A stretch of 64,000 nt of DNA from Nocardioides sp. YIM 152315 (GTDB taxonomy: Bacteria > Actinomycetota > Actinomycetes > Propionibacteriales > Nocardioidaceae), in contig NZ_JARGER010000012.1 of assembly GCF_029210375.1 (NCBI RefSeq), forward strand, positions 92,048 through 156,047, read 5' to 3'. The notes beneath the pieces are model-generated. The model was not told the DNA's origin, did no database searches, and saw only the letters and a program-made list of their open reading frames with translations. This document shows positions 8,156 to 17,382 of this stretch, one piece after another. The position numbers were made by a program, and so were the translations under genes. How positions within the stretch are numbered: position 1 is the first letter of the stretch; the number at the start of each line of letters is the position of its first letter.

Positions 8156-9660
8156 GCGTTCGACGGGTGATGGGGACCGAGGTTGAGTACGGCATCGCCG
8201 TGCAGGGCCAGCCCCTGGCCAACCCGATGGTCGCGTCCTCGCAGGTCGTGAACGCCTACGCGTCGGCGACCGTGAAGGCACGCCGCGCGCGCTGGGACTT
8301 CGAGGAGGAGTCGCCGCTGCGCGACGCCCGCGGGTTCGACATGACGCGCCAGACGGCCGACCCGAGCCAGCTCACCGACGAGGACATGGGGCTCGCCAAC
8401 GTCATCCTGACCAACGGCGCCCGCCTCTACGTCGACCACGCGCACCCGGAGTACTCCACGCCGGAGGTCACCGGCCCGCTCGACGCCGTCCGGTGGGACA
8501 AGGCCGGCGAGCTGGTCATGCTCGACGCGTCCCGACGGGCCGGACAGCTGCCGGGCGGCACGCCGATCGTGCTCTACAAGAACAACACCGACAACAAGGG
8601 CGCGTCGTACGGCGCCCACGAGAACTACCTGATGCGCCGCTCGACGCCGTTCGGCGACATCGTGCGCCACCTGACGCCGTTCTTCGTGAGCCGGCAGGTC
8701 GTGTGCGGGTCCGGGCGCGTCGGCATCGGCCAGGACGGCCGCGAGCACGGCTTCCAGATCAGCCAGCGCGCCGACTTCTTCGAGGTCGAGGTCGGGCTCG
8801 AGACCACGTTGAAGCGCCCGATCATCAACACCCGCGACGAGCCGCACGCCGACCCGGAGAAGTACCGGCGCCTGCACGTCATCATCGGCGACGCGAACCT
8901 GTCCGAGGTCGCGACGTACCTCAAGGTCGGGACGACCGCCCTGGTGCTGGCGATGATCGAGGACCGGTTCATCACCAGCGAGCTGACCGTCGATGCGCCC
9001 GTGGCCGGGCTGCGGGCGATCTCGCACGACTCGTCGCTGCAGCACAAGGTGCGACTGGTCGACGGGCGTGAGCTCACCGGCGTCCAGCTGCAGCTCGAGT
9101 ACCTCGACCTGGCGAAGAAGTACGTCGAGGATCGGTACGGCACCGACGCCGACCCGCAGACGGTCGACGTGCTCGCCCGCTGGGAGTCCGTCCTCGACCG
9201 GCTCGAGCGCGACCCGATGTCGCTCTCCGGGGAGCTCGACTGGGTCGCGAAGCTGCGGCTGCTGGAGCAGTACCGCCAGCGCGACGGACTCGCCTGGGAC
9301 GACGCCAAGCTGCAGGTGATCGACTACCAGTACTCCGACATCCGGCCCGAGAAGGGGCTCTACCACCGACTGGTGGCCGGCGGCCGGATGGAGCGGCTGC
9401 TCGACGACCCGTCGATCGAGGCCGCGATGCACGACCCGCCGGAGGACACCCGGGCCTACTTCCGCGGCCGGTGCCTCGAGAGGTACGCCGAGCACGTCGC
9501 CGCGGCGTCGTGGGACTCGGTGATCTTCGACCTGCCGGGGCGGGAGTCGCTCCAGCGGGTGCCGACGATGGATCCGCTGCGCGGCAGCCGGGCCCACGTC
9601 GGCGAGCTTCTCGACCGGTGTGAGACGGCGGAGGCGTTGTTCACCGCTCTCACCCGCTGA
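8152..9660 (+). CDS. dop: Depupylase/deamidase Dop
   Basis: A 502-residue carboxylate-amine ligase-fold enzyme that removes Pup from tagged proteins and, in species with Pup-Gln, deamidates Pup. The N terminus [11 protein letters not shown] carries the Mg/ATP-binding glutamate, and the catalytic aspartate is Asp95 in [16 protein letters not shown]. Unlike PafA it has the Dop-specific insertion (Dop loop, about residues 38-78) between these motifs. The conserved [19 protein letters not shown] segment is present. Because the local Pup already ends in Glu, only the depupylase activity should be needed here. ATG 8152 overlaps the stop of the leader ORF. Confidence 0.97.
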   Translation: MSVRRVMGTEVEYGIAVQGQPLANPMVASSQVVNAYASATVKARRARWDFEEESPLRDARGFDMTRQTADPSQLTDEDMGLANVILTNGARLYVDHAHPEYSTPEVTGPLDAVRWDKAGELVMLDASRRAGQLPGGTPIVLYKNNTDNKGASYGAHENYLMRRSTPFGDIVRHLTPFFVSRQVVCGSGRVGIGQDGREHGFQISQRADFFEVEVGLETTLKRPIINTRDEPHADPEKYRRLHVIIGDANLSEVATYLKVGTTALVLAMIEDRFITSELTVDAPVAGLRAISHDSSLQHKVRLVDGRELTGVQLQLEYLDLAKKYVEDRYGTDADPQTVDVLARWESVLDRLERDPMSLSGELDWVAKLRLLEQYRQRDGLAWDDAKLQVIDYQYSDIRPEKGLYHRLVAGGRMERLLDDPSIEAAMHDPPEDTRAYFRGRCLERYAEHVAAASWDSVIFDLPGRESLQRVPTMDPLRGSRAHVGELLDRCETAEALFTALTR

Positions 9661-9665
9661 GTGGG

Positions 9666-9671
9666 TAGGGT
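9666..9671 (+). promoter_or_regulatory. -10 box (TAGGGT) for pup, leaderless
   Basis: TAGGGT ends 6 nt before ATG 9678, right after the dop stop codon, so pup can be transcribed independently of dop. Confidence 0.5.
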
Positions 9672-9677
9672 CGAGAC

Positions 9678-9875
9678 ATGGCGCAGGAGCAGAAGCAACC
9701 GCGGAAGTCCTCGGAGACCGACGAGGTCGTCGAGACCGCTCCGGAGAGCGACGTCGCCGAGCGCAAGGACGCGCTCGACAACGACGTCGACGACCTTCTC
9801 GACGAGATCGACGACGTGCTCGAGACCAACGCCGAGGACTTCGTGAAGTCCTTCATCCAGAAGGGCGGCGAGTAG
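9678..9875 (+). CDS. pup: Prokaryotic ubiquitin-like protein Pup (Gly-Gly-Glu terminus)
   Basis: A 65-residue disordered protein that PafA links to lysines of target proteins. The N-terminal half is polar and Glu/Lys-rich; the C-terminal half ([13 protein letters not shown]... to the end) is the helix-forming segment that binds ARC/Mpa and PafA. The last codons are AAG GGC GGC GAG TAG, so the protein ends Lys-Gly-Gly-Glu. Mycobacterial Pup ends in Gln and needs deamidation by Dop; this one is ready for ligation. It lies between dop and prcB, and the prcB leader ORF starts 3 bp after its stop. Confidence 0.97.
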   Translation: MAQEQKQPRKSSETDEVVETAPESDVAERKDALDNDVDDLLDEIDDVLETNAEDFVKSFIQKGGE

Positions 9876-9877
9876 GA

Positions 9878-9961
9878 GTGGGCGAGCGGAGCGAGTCCAC
9901 CATCCCAAGCTGCACCCTCCGTGCCTCGTGCGCGCACGGAGCGAAGCGAGTACGTGCATGA
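9878..9961 (+). CDS. 27-residue leader ORF upstream of prcB
   Basis: Begins GTG 9878, two bases after the pup stop codon, and ends with a TGA overlapping the prcB ATG. The peptide starts VGERSES and ends [10 protein letters not shown]. It has exactly the same length (27 residues) as the leader in front of kamA and shares its ends; the nine-residue tail AHGAKRVRA is identical between the two. It has no SD of its own beyond the pup 3' end. It could couple PrcB synthesis to that of Pup, or be a copy of a repeat inserted at start codons. Confidence 0.5.
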   Translation: MGERSESTIPSCTLRASCAHGAKRVRA

Positions 9962-10815
9962 GGGATCCGCGTCTCCCGGCGGCGTTCCTGCAGCCGGGCA
10001 CCTCGTCGTTCTCGGACTTCCTGGCCGACCAGGCGCCCGACCTGCTGCCCGGCCGCCGCGCAGTACCGCAGGGACATGCAGGGGGCCAGGCCGGCGACCT
10101 CGCGCCGCACGGCACCACGATCGTCGCGGCCACGTTCGGCGGCGGCGTCGTCATGGCAGGTGACCGCCGCGCGACGATGGGCAACATCATCGCGCAGCGC
10201 GACATCGAGAAGGTCTTCCCGGCCGACGAGTTCTCCGCCGTCGGCATCGCCGGCAGTGCCGGGATCGCGGTCGAGATGGTGCGGCTCTTCCAGACCGAGC
10301 TCGAGCACTACGAGAAGATCGAGGGCACCACGCTCTCGATGGACGGCAAGGCCAACCGGCTCGCGGCGTTGATCCGCGGCAACCTCGGCATGGCGATGCA
10401 GGGGCTCGCGGTCGTGCCCCTCTTCGCCGGCTACGACCTGGCGTCGGACAGCGGCCGGATCTTCAGCTACGACGTGACGGGCGGCCGCTACGAGGAGACC
10501 GCCTTCCACTCGGTCGGCTCCGGCTCCCTCTTCGCCCGCGGGTCGCTGAAGAAGCTCTATCGCGCCGACCTCGACGAGTCCGGCTGCGTGACGGCCGTCG
10601 TGCAGGCGCTGTACGACGCCGCCGACGACGACTCGGCGACGGGTGGGCCCGACCTGACCCGGCGGATCTTCCCCGTCGTCCAGGTGATCACCGCCGACGG
10701 CGGGCGCAGGCTCGCCGACGCCGACGTCGCGGCAGTCGCCGACCAGGTGATCGCCGGCCGGATGGCGCGGCCCGACGGCCCCGTCGCGCCGCTCGTGGAA
10801 GGAGGTCAGGCCTGA
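9958..10815 (+). CDS. prcB: 20S proteasome beta subunit PrcB
   Basis: The catalytic subunit of the actinobacterial proteasome, 285 residues as a precursor. A 52-residue propeptide ends ...LAPHG, and autocleavage exposes Thr53 (TTIVAATF), the N-terminal nucleophile. The catalytic lysine region GDRRATMGN and the conserved GIAGSAG segment are present. The mature part, about 233 residues, is normal. The gene is translationally linked to the preceding leader ORF (ATGA) and to prcA downstream (ATGA), and a GGAGGT SD for prcA lies inside its last codons. Confidence 0.97.
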   Translation: MRDPRLPAAFLQPGTSSFSDFLADQAPDLLPGRRAVPQGHAGGQAGDLAPHGTTIVAATFGGGVVMAGDRRATMGNIIAQRDIEKVFPADEFSAVGIAGSAGIAVEMVRLFQTELEHYEKIEGTTLSMDGKANRLAALIRGNLGMAMQGLAVVPLFAGYDLASDSGRIFSYDVTGGRYEETAFHSVGSGSLFARGSLKKLYRADLDESGCVTAVVQALYDAADDDSATGGPDLTRRIFPVVQVITADGGRRLADADVAAVADQVIAGRMARPDGPVAPLVEGGQA

Positions 10816-11603
10816 TGAGCATGCCCTTCTACGTCTCGCCCGAGCAGCTGATGAAGGACCGGGCCGACTTCGCGCGCAAGGGCATCGGCCGCGGCCGCTC
10901 GGTGGTGGCGGTCCAACACGCCGACGGCGTCCTCTTCGCGACCGAGAACCCCTCGCAGGCGCTCCACAAGGTCTCGGAGATCTACGACCGGATCGCCTTC
11001 GCCGCGGTCGGGCGCTACAACGAGTTCGAGAACCTGCGGATCGCCGGCGTACGCCTGGCCGACATGCGCGGCTACGCCTACGACCGGCGCGACGTCACCG
11101 GACGCGGTCTCGCGAACGCCTACGCCCAGACCCTCGGCACGATCTTCTCCAGCGGTGGTGAGAAGCCCTACGAGGTGGAGCTCTTCGTCGCCGAGATCGG
11201 AGACACCGCGGCCGACGACCAGCTCTACCGCCTGACGTACGACGGTCAGGTCGCCGACGAGCACGGGTTCGCCGTCATGGGCGGCGCCGCCGATGTGGTG
11301 GGTGGGTACCTCGAGGAGCGGTACACCGAGGGTGCCTCCCTCGCTGACGCCGTGCGGCTCGCCGTCGCCGCCCTCGGCCACACCGACGCCGACGACCGGG
11401 TCATCCCCGCGACCGACCTCGAGGTCGCCGTGCTGGACCGGACCCGGTCGCAGCCGCGCAAGTTCACCCGGCTCCGCGCCGCCCGCCTCGACGAGCTCCT
11501 CGGCGAGCGCGGCCCGGCCGAGCACGCGCCCGCCGACGCGGCAGGTGGGCCCGGTGCCGACGGCTCCGACGGCTCCGACGAGCCCCCCATCGCCCCGGTC
11601 TGA
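10815..11603 (+). CDS. prcA: 20S proteasome alpha subunit PrcA
   Basis: The structural outer-ring subunit, 262 residues. The N terminus [33 protein letters not shown] is the gating region and helix H0 of alpha subunits; there is no catalytic threonine. The C-terminal ~30 residues are acidic and glycine-rich ([16 protein letters not shown]), the usual unstructured tail. The start overlaps the prcB stop (ATGA) with GGAGGT 8 nt before it, so equal synthesis of both subunits is likely. A hairpin follows the stop codon. Confidence 0.97.
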   Translation: MSMPFYVSPEQLMKDRADFARKGIGRGRSVVAVQHADGVLFATENPSQALHKVSEIYDRIAFAAVGRYNEFENLRIAGVRLADMRGYAYDRRDVTGRGLANAYAQTLGTIFSSGGEKPYEVELFVAEIGDTAADDQLYRLTYDGQVADEHGFAVMGGAADVVGGYLEERYTEGASLADAVRLAVAALGHTDADDRVIPATDLEVAVLDRTRSQPRKFTRLRAARLDELLGERGPAEHAPADAAGGPGADGSDGSDEPPIAPV

Positions 11604-11606
11604 GCA

Positions 11607-11627
11607 TGACGGACGGATAGTCCGTCA
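11607..11627 (+). terminator. Hairpin after prcA (possible terminator)
   Basis: Perfect 8-bp stem TGACGGAC / GTCCGTCA with a 5-nt loop, starting 3 nt after the prcA stop. No T-run follows, so termination is uncertain; GC-rich actinobacteria often use such hairpins. Confidence 0.4.
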
Positions 11628-11676
11628 CGTTCTGGTTGCGGATCGCCCGATCGACGACCAGTTCGTGACGGACTAT
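11617..11676. repeat. 12-bp inverted repeat in the prcA-pafA gap
   Basis: ATAGTCCGTCAC at 11617-11628 is the exact reverse complement of GTGACGGACTAT at 11665-11676. The left arm overlaps the hairpin after prcA, so two alternative structures compete. The gap of 160 bp holds no gene; the pafA -10 box lies further downstream at 11752. Confidence 0.6.
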
Positions 11677-11751
11677 CGCGAAGGCGGCCTCGAATACCGA
11701 ATCTCAACGGTCCGGGGAGCGTCATCGCGGTGCGAACCACCACGCTGCGCC

Positions 11752-11757
11752 TAGGCT
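11752..11757 (+). promoter_or_regulatory. -10 box (TAGGCT) for pafA, leaderless
   Basis: TAGGCT ends 6 nt before GTG 11764. Confidence 0.5.
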
Positions 11758-11763
11758 GACCTC

Positions 11764-13125
11764 GTGGACCGGCGGATCTTCGGGATCGAGAACGAGTACG
11801 GCGTGACGTGCACGTTCAAGGGGCAGCGCCGCCTGAGCCCCGACGAGGTGGCCCGCTACCTCTTCCGCAAGGTCGTGAGCTGGGGGCGCAGCAGCAACGT
11901 CTTCCTCCGCAACGGCGCGCGGCTCTACCTCGACGTCGGCAGCCACCCCGAGTACGCCACGCCCGAGTGCGACGACGTCGTCGACCTGGTCACCCACGAC
12001 AAGGCGGGGGAGCGCGTCCTGGAGGGACTCCTCCTCGACGCCGAGCAGCGACTCCACGACGAGGGCATCGCCGGCGAGATCTACCTGTTCAAGAACAACA
12101 CCGACTCGGCGGGCAACTCCTACGGGTGCCACGAGAACTACCTGGTCAGCCGCGCCGGCGAGTTCTCGCGGCTCGCCGACGTGCTCATCCCGTTCCTGGT
12201 GACCCGACAGATCATCGTCGGGGCCGGCAAGATCACGCAGACACCGCGGGGCGCGTCGTACTCCGTCTCCCAGCGGGCCGAGCACATCTGGGAGGGCGTC
12301 AGCAGCGCCACGACGCGCAGTCGCCCGATCATCAACACCCGCGACGAGCCGCACGCGGACGCGGAGAAGTACCGCCGGCTGCACGTGATCGTCGGTGACT
12401 CCAACATGAGCGAGACCACCACGATGCTGAAGGTCGCCAGCTGCGACCTCGTGCTGCGGATGATCGAGGAGGGCGTGGTGATGCGCGACCTCACGATGGA
12501 GAACCCGATCCGCGCCATCCGTGAGATCTCCCACGACGTCACCGGACGCCGCAAGGTGCGCCTGGCGAACGGGCGCGAGGCCAGCGCGCTGGACATCCAG
12601 CAGGAGTACCTCGCCAAGGCTCGCGACTTCGTCGACCGCCGCGAGATCAGCACGCCGGTCATCGAGCAGGCTCTCGATCTGTGGGAGCGCGGCCTCAAGG
12701 CCGTCGAGTCCGACGATCTCGGCCTCGTCGACCGCGAGATCGACTGGGTGATCAAGTGGAAGCTGATCGACCGCTACCGGGCGAAGCACGGCCTCCCGCT
12801 CGGCCACCCGCGGATCGCCCAGCTCGACCTGGCCTACCACGACATCCACCGCGGCCGCGGGCTCTACTACCTCCTCGAGAAGCGCGGCGCGGTCGCCCGG
12901 GTGGCGAGCGACCTCAGGATCTTCGAGGCCAAGTCGGTGCCCCCGCAGAACACCCGGGCACGCCTGCGTGGCGAGTTCATCCGCCGGGCCCAGGAGCGGC
13001 GGCGCGACTTCACCGTCGACTGGGTGCACCTCAAGCTCAACGACCAGGCGCAGCGCACCGTCTTGTGCAAGGACCCGTTCCGGGCGTACGACGAGCGCGT
13101 GCAGCGCCTGATCGACGGGATGTGA
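11764..13125 (+). CDS. pafA: Pup--protein ligase PafA
   Basis: A 453-residue ligase that activates the C-terminal Glu of Pup with ATP and joins it to target lysines. The N-terminal motif [10 protein letters not shown] (Mg-binding Glu9), the catalytic aspartate Asp57 in [17 protein letters not shown], and [19 protein letters not shown] are all present. It lacks the Dop loop, which distinguishes it from the related dop 3.6 kb upstream. The C-terminal domain ([14 protein letters not shown]) contacts Pup. GTG 11764 has its own leaderless-type promoter, so ligase and proteasome subunits can be set independently. Confidence 0.97.
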   Translation: MDRRIFGIENEYGVTCTFKGQRRLSPDEVARYLFRKVVSWGRSSNVFLRNGARLYLDVGSHPEYATPECDDVVDLVTHDKAGERVLEGLLLDAEQRLHDEGIAGEIYLFKNNTDSAGNSYGCHENYLVSRAGEFSRLADVLIPFLVTRQIIVGAGKITQTPRGASYSVSQRAEHIWEGVSSATTRSRPIINTRDEPHADAEKYRRLHVIVGDSNMSETTTMLKVASCDLVLRMIEEGVVMRDLTMENPIRAIREISHDVTGRRKVRLANGREASALDIQQEYLAKARDFVDRREISTPVIEQALDLWERGLKAVESDDLGLVDREIDWVIKWKLIDRYRAKHGLPLGHPRIAQLDLAYHDIHRGRGLYYLLEKRGAVARVASDLRIFEAKSVPPQNTRARLRGEFIRRAQERRRDFTVDWVHLKLNDQAQRTVLCKDPFRAYDERVQRLIDGM

Positions 13126-13157
13126 GCCGCGGTCAGGTTCCCCTCAGGCTCGACGGC

Positions 13158-13163
13158 TAGGGT
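13158..13163 (+). promoter_or_regulatory. -10 box (TAGGGT) for the FKBP lipoprotein gene
   Basis: TAGGGT predicts a start near 13170 and a leader of about 53 nt, one of the few clearly leadered genes here. Confidence 0.35.
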
Positions 13164-13222
13164 GTCCGGGCTGGTGCACGAGGCCAGCACTGAGACCTGC
13201 ACCCGAGCCCCGAGGTTGAACC

Positions 13223-14179
13223 GTGTCACGACGTCTCCGACGCCTTCCCGCCCTGCTCCTGCCGATCGCGCTGGCCACCACGCTGGTCGCCTGCGGCGAC
13301 GAGGGCGGCGACAACGGCGGGTCGAGCTCCGGCGAGGCGCTGCACGGCATCGCCGTCACCGGGGACGTCGGCAAGGCGCCCAAGGTCGAGTGGAACGGTG
13401 AGCTCGACGTCGACGACACCGCCACCGAGGTCGTCACCGAGGGTGACGGCGAGGAGGTCGCCGACGGCGACCAGGTCGTGGCCAACATCTGGATCGGCAA
13501 CGGCACGACGCAGGAGAAGGCGTACTCGACCTACGACGACAAGCAGCCGCAGACCGTGCCGGTCAGCGACTCGCTCAGCCCGGTCTTCAAGGACGCGCTG
13601 CTCGACCAGACGGTCGGCTCCCGGGTCGCGGTGACGACGACCGCCGAGGAGGCGTTCGGCGAGGCCGGCAACGCCCAGATGGGGATCGGCAACAAGGACA
13701 CCGTCCTGCTGGTCGTCGACCTGATGGAGAAGTCGGTGGTGCTCGACGGGCCCGAGGGCGACGAGCAGGAGGCCCCGGCGTGGGCACCCGAGCTGACGAC
13801 CGACGGTGACAAGATCACCGGCCTCGACTTCTCCAAGGCGCCCGAGCCCGACGGCAAGCTGAAGTCCGCGACCCTGATCCAGGGCGAGGGCGACGTCGTC
13901 GAGAAGGGCCAGACGATCACGGTCAACTACGTCGGCCAGGTCTACGGCGGCAAGGAGCCGTTCGACGAGAGCTACAGCGGCGAGCCCGCGTCGTTCGCCA
14001 TCGGCGTCGGCCAGGTCGTGCCCGGCTGGGACAAGACGCTGGTGGGCCAGAAGGTCGGCAGTCGGGTCGTCATGGCGCTCCCGCCGAAGTGGGGCTACGG
14101 CAGCAAGGGCAACCCGCAGGCCGGGATCAAGGGCACCGACACGCTCTACTTCGTGGCCGACATCCTGGCCGCATCCTGA
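13223..14179 (+). CDS. FKBP-type peptidyl-prolyl isomerase lipoprotein
   Basis: A 318-residue secreted protein. The signal peptide ends in the lipobox LVAC, giving lipidated Cys24. Two FKBP-like modules follow: a degenerate one (residues ~60-170) and a canonical one (residues ~210-315) with VNYVGQVYGG, FAIGVGQVVPGWD and GYGSKGNPQAGI, the last holding the active-site residues. It should assist folding of exported proteins at the outer face of the membrane. It precedes pafB by 22 bp on the same strand; a tat operon lies further on, but no functional link is proven. Confidence 0.93.
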   Translation: MSRRLRRLPALLLPIALATTLVACGDEGGDNGGSSSGEALHGIAVTGDVGKAPKVEWNGELDVDDTATEVVTEGDGEEVADGDQVVANIWIGNGTTQEKAYSTYDDKQPQTVPVSDSLSPVFKDALLDQTVGSRVAVTTTAEEAFGEAGNAQMGIGNKDTVLLVVDLMEKSVVLDGPEGDEQEAPAWAPELTTDGDKITGLDFSKAPEPDGKLKSATLIQGEGDVVEKGQTITVNYVGQVYGGKEPFDESYSGEPASFAIGVGQVVPGWDKTLVGQKVGSRVVMALPPKWGYGSKGNPQAGIKGTDTLYFVADILAAS

Positions 14180-14201
14180 TCCGTCGGGAAGGATCTGCAG
14201 C

Positions 14202-15191
14202 ATGAGTGCTGCGAGGGGCAGGAAGAGCGAGCGCCTGCTCAATCTCCTCATCATGCTGCTGGTCCAGCGACACTTCGTCGCGAAGGACCGGATCCGGGAC
14301 ATCCTCTATCCGGGGATGTCGAACGACGCGTTCGAGAAGATGTTCGAGCGCGACAAGGAGGAGCTCCGCAGCCTCGGCGTGCCGATCGAGGTCGGCAGCC
14401 TCGACGTGTACTTCGACGACGAGCCCGGCTATCGGGTCCGCCCCGACCAGCTCTCGCTGCCCGACATCGAGCTCGCGCCCGACGAGGCGGCCGTGATCGG
14501 TCTCGCCACCCGCGTCTGGCAGCACGCCAGGCTCGCGGAGGCGACGACCGAGGCGGTGCGCAAGCTGGCCGCGTTCGGGGTCGACATCGACGAGTCGGCC
14601 CTCGACATCGCCGAGCCGCGGCTGTCCGCCGACGAGCCGTCGTTCGACGTCTTCTGGGAGGCGACCCAGGAGCGCACGCCGGTGCGGTTCGAGTACCGCC
14701 GCTCCGGCGCCACCCGCGCGTCGACGCGCAACCTCCAGCCCTGGGGCGTCGTCCGCTACTCCGGCCGGTGGTACGTCGTCGGCCTCGACACCGATCGCGG
14801 TGAGGAACGGGTGTTCCGCCTCTCCCGGGTCCAGGGCGAGGCCCACAAGGCCGGCTCGCCCGGTTCGTACGACGTCCCGCCCGGCACCGACGTCCGCGCC
14901 ACCGCGATGCGGCTGGCGCCACCGCCACCGACGGGGGAGACCGCCGTGCTGGTGCGACGCGACGCCGGCCGCGGGCTGCGTCGCGACGCGATCTCCGTCG
15001 AGCCGGACGTGCGCGGACCCGACGACCGCACCGCCTGGGACCGGGTCCGGGTGGCGCGAGGGGGATCCGACGTCGCCGACGAGCTCCTCGGCTACGGCGC
15101 CGACGTCTACGTCGAGTCGCCGGACGAGGTCCGCAGGCTCGTCGTCGACCGGCTCCGCGCCGTCGTGGGCGCCGTCGGGGACCCCGCGTGA
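14202..15191 (+). CDS. pafB: WYL-domain regulator PafB
   Basis: A 329-residue transcription factor with an N-terminal winged helix-turn-helix (SERLLNLLIMLLVQRHFVAKDRI...) and a C-terminal WYL domain; the diagnostic part is RNLQPWGVVRYSGRWYVVGLDTDRGEERVFRLSR, given here as FEYRR, WYVVG and FRLSR. PafB pairs with PafC to activate the LexA/RecA-independent DNA-damage response, apparently on binding single-stranded DNA through WYL. Its stop overlaps the pafC start (GTGA), so the two are co-produced. Confidence 0.94.
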   Translation: MSAARGRKSERLLNLLIMLLVQRHFVAKDRIRDILYPGMSNDAFEKMFERDKEELRSLGVPIEVGSLDVYFDDEPGYRVRPDQLSLPDIELAPDEAAVIGLATRVWQHARLAEATTEAVRKLAAFGVDIDESALDIAEPRLSADEPSFDVFWEATQERTPVRFEYRRSGATRASTRNLQPWGVVRYSGRWYVVGLDTDRGEERVFRLSRVQGEAHKAGSPGSYDVPPGTDVRATAMRLAPPPPTGETAVLVRRDAGRGLRRDAISVEPDVRGPDDRTAWDRVRVARGGSDVADELLGYGADVYVESPDEVRRLVVDRLRAVVGAVGDPA

Positions 15192-16192
15192 GCGCCCCCC
15201 AGCAGGCGGGCGCGAAGGACCAGGTCGCCCGGCTGCTCACCCTGGTGCCGTTCCTGCACGCCCGCGGCAAGGTCCGCCTCGACGACGCGGCCACGGCGCT
15301 CGGCGTCCCCGCCGACCAGGTGCTCGCCGACCTCAAGGTCCTGCTCATGTGCGGACTGCCCGGCGGCTACCCCGACGACCTCATCGACGTCGACCTCGAC
15401 GCGCTGGAGGAGCCCGAGGGTGACGGCGTCATCCGCGTGACGAACGCCGACTACCTCGCGCGCCCGCTGCGGCTCACGCCGACCGAGGCGACCGCGATCA
15501 TCGTCGCGCTGCGCGCGCTGCGCAGCAGCGCGGGGGAGGACACCCGCGCGGTCGTCGACCGGGCCCTGGCCAAGCTCGAGGCGGCCGCCGCCCACGGGTC
15601 CGGCGCCCCGCGGATCGACCCCGGCGAGATCCCCGGCGGCCCGGACCTGGTCCGTCTGGAGGCCGAGCTGCGGCGTGCAGCCGACGCCCGCCGCCAGCTC
15701 CGACTGCGCTACTACGTGCCCTCCCGCGACGAGCTCTCCGAGCGCGTGGTGGACCCGCGGGGCATCGTCACCGCCCACGGCTACACCTATCTGGACGCGT
15801 GGTGCCACGGCGCGGAGGCGCCGCGCCTCTTCCGTCTCGACCGGATCGAGGCCGCCGAGGTGCTCGACAGCGAGATCGTGACGGACCCCGAGCCGCCCCG
15901 CGACCTCGCCGACGAGGGCTTCTTCCCGCGCTCGCCCGACTCGACGCTGGCGACGATCGAGCTCGATCCCGCCGCCCGCTGGGTGGTGGAGTACTACCCC
16001 GTCGAGGCCGTGCGCCCGAAGCGCGGCGGCCGCCTGGAGGTCGATCTGGTCATCGCCAACGAGCGGTGGCTGCAGCGTCTGCTGCTCCGACTGGCGCCTC
16101 ACGCACGCGTCGTCGCGCCGCCCGAGTACGCCGCGTCGTACGTCGCGGCCGCCCGCGACGCGCTCGGCCTCTACGGCCCAGAGCCGATCTGA
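15188..16192 (+). CDS. pafC: WYL-domain regulator PafC
   Basis: A 334-residue partner of PafB with the same plan: helix-turn-helix (VRLDDAATALGVPADQVLADL) followed by a WYL region (RLRYYVPSRDE, TYLDAWC, FRLDRIEA). The aromatic of WYL is varied, as is common in PafC. GTG 15188 overlaps the pafB stop. The pair sits between the proteasome genes and the tat genes, the conserved actinobacterial arrangement, although it controls DNA repair rather than pupylation. Confidence 0.94.
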   Translation: MSAPQQAGAKDQVARLLTLVPFLHARGKVRLDDAATALGVPADQVLADLKVLLMCGLPGGYPDDLIDVDLDALEEPEGDGVIRVTNADYLARPLRLTPTEATAIIVALRALRSSAGEDTRAVVDRALAKLEAAAAHGSGAPRIDPGEIPGGPDLVRLEAELRRAADARRQLRLRYYVPSRDELSERVVDPRGIVTAHGYTYLDAWCHGAEAPRLFRLDRIEAAEVLDSEIVTDPEPPRDLADEGFFPRSPDSTLATIELDPAARWVVEYYPVEAVRPKRGGRLEVDLVIANERWLQRLLLRLAPHARVVAPPEYAASYVAAARDALGLYGPEPI

Positions 16193-16205
16193 CCACCAGC
16201 CGGGC

Positions 16206-16211
16206 TACCAT
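16206..16211 (+). promoter_or_regulatory. -10 box (TACCAT) for tatA
   Basis: TACCAT predicts a start near 16218 and a leader of about 27 nt carrying GAGGAA 4 nt before ATG 16245. Confidence 0.4.
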
Positions 16212-16244
16212 GGGACCCGCCCAACTTCGCACGTGAGGAACGAC

Positions 16245-16526
16245 ATGCACCCGCTGATCGCTGGACTCGGCACGACCGAGCTCCTCATCATCCTCGCCGT
16301 CATCATCCTGCTCTTCGGCGCCGCCAAGCTCCCCGAGCTGGCGCGTGGCAGCGGCCGCGCCCTGCGCATCTTCAAGGCGGAGACCAAGGGCCTCATGGAC
16401 GACGACCAGGCCCCGGAGAAGACCGAGGCCCAGCGCGAGCTCGAGGCCAAGCAGGCCGAGATCGACGCGAAGCAGGCCGAGATCGACGCGGAGCGCGAGC
16501 GGCTGCACCGCAACGACGGCGCCTGA
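16245..16526 (+). CDS. tatA: Sec-independent translocase subunit TatA
   Basis: A 93-residue subunit of the twin-arginine translocase, which exports folded proteins. It has the single N-terminal membrane helix (TTELLIILAVIILLFGAAKL), the hinge with conserved Phe-Gly, and the amphipathic helix PELARGSGRALRIFK. The charged tail contains an 11-residue near-repeat (AKQAEID twice). ATG 16245 is preferred over GTG 16233 because GAGGAA lies between them. tatC begins 14 bp after the stop. Confidence 0.95.
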   Translation: MHPLIAGLGTTELLIILAVIILLFGAAKLPELARGSGRALRIFKAETKGLMDDDQAPEKTEAQRELEAKQAEIDAKQAEIDAERERLHRNDGA

Positions 16527-16539
16527 GCAACCACCGCAG

Positions 16540-17382
16540 GTGTCCCTCACCGCTGTCTTCGACTACTTCTCCGTCCGGCCGCGCCACCCCGTCGGCGACG
16601 ACGGACGGATGGCGCTCTCCGACCACTTCCGGGAGCTGCGCGCGCGGCTGCTGCGCTCGGTGCTGGTGCTCGTCGTGGTCTTCGGCGTCGCGCTCTTCTT
16701 CTACGACCAGCTCGCGGACCTGATCCGGGTCCCGTACGACGACGCGGTCGAGCGCCTCGACGGCAAGGTCACCTCCGAGCTGACCGTCAACGACGTCACC
16801 GGCCCGCTGATGCTCCAGCTGAAGCTGTGCGGCATCGTCGCGGTCATCGTGTCGAGCCCCTACTGGCTCTACCAGATCTGGGCGTTCATCCTCCCGGGCC
16901 TGCACCCGAGCGAGAAGAAGTGGTCGCGGATCTTCGTGGCGATCGCCGGTCCGCTGTTCTTCGCCGGCGTGGCGCTCGCCTACTACGTGATGCCCAAGGC
17001 GCTCGAGGTCCTCATCGGCTTCACGCCGGCCGAGGCGACCAACCTGGTCGACTTCGCGAAGTTCTTCTCGTTCCTGGCCCGCATGTTCCTCGTCTTCGGG
17101 ATCGCCTTCCAGATCCCGCTCTTCGTCGTCATGCTCAACCTCGCCGGCGTGATCTCGGGCAAGGCGCTGGGCCGCTACCGGCCGTGGATCGTCCTCGGCA
17201 CGTTCGTCTTCGCGGCCGTCGCGACCCCGTCGACCGATCCCTTCTCGATGGTGATCCTCGCGGTGCCGATGCTGGTGCTGTTCTTCGTCGCCGAGCTGCT
17301 GGCGCGGCTGATCGACCGGCGCCGCAGGCGCGGCAAGGAGTCCACCGACAACTGGGCAGACGACGAGGTCTCGCCCCTGTGA
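16540..17382 (+). CDS. tatC: Twin-arginine translocase subunit TatC
   Basis: The receptor subunit of the Tat translocase, 280 residues with six membrane helices. The cytoplasmic N-terminal motif MALSDHFRELRARLLRS that binds twin-arginine signals is clear, as are SSPYWLYQIWAFILPGLHPSEKK and the C-terminal FAAVATPSTDPFS helix. GTG 16540 gives a 23-residue extension before the FRELR motif, as in other actinobacterial TatC proteins; ATG 16609 is the alternative. The stop overlaps the next start (GTGA). Confidence 0.93.
   Translation: MSLTAVFDYFSVRPRHPVGDDGRMALSDHFRELRARLLRSVLVLVVVFGVALFFYDQLADLIRVPYDDAVERLDGKVTSELTVNDVTGPLMLQLKLCGIVAVIVSSPYWLYQIWAFILPGLHPSEKKWSRIFVAIAGPLFFAGVALAYYVMPKALEVLIGFTPAEATNLVDFAKFFSFLARMFLVFGIAFQIPLFVVMLNLAGVISGKALGRYRPWIVLGTFVFAAVATPSTDPFSMVILAVPMLVLFFVAELLARLIDRRRRRGKESTDNWADDEVSPL

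Noticed and set aside
7456..9597. Extending the methyltransferase to a 714-residue protein
   Set aside because: The upstream part is antisense to dop; a clear leaderless start exists at 8079.
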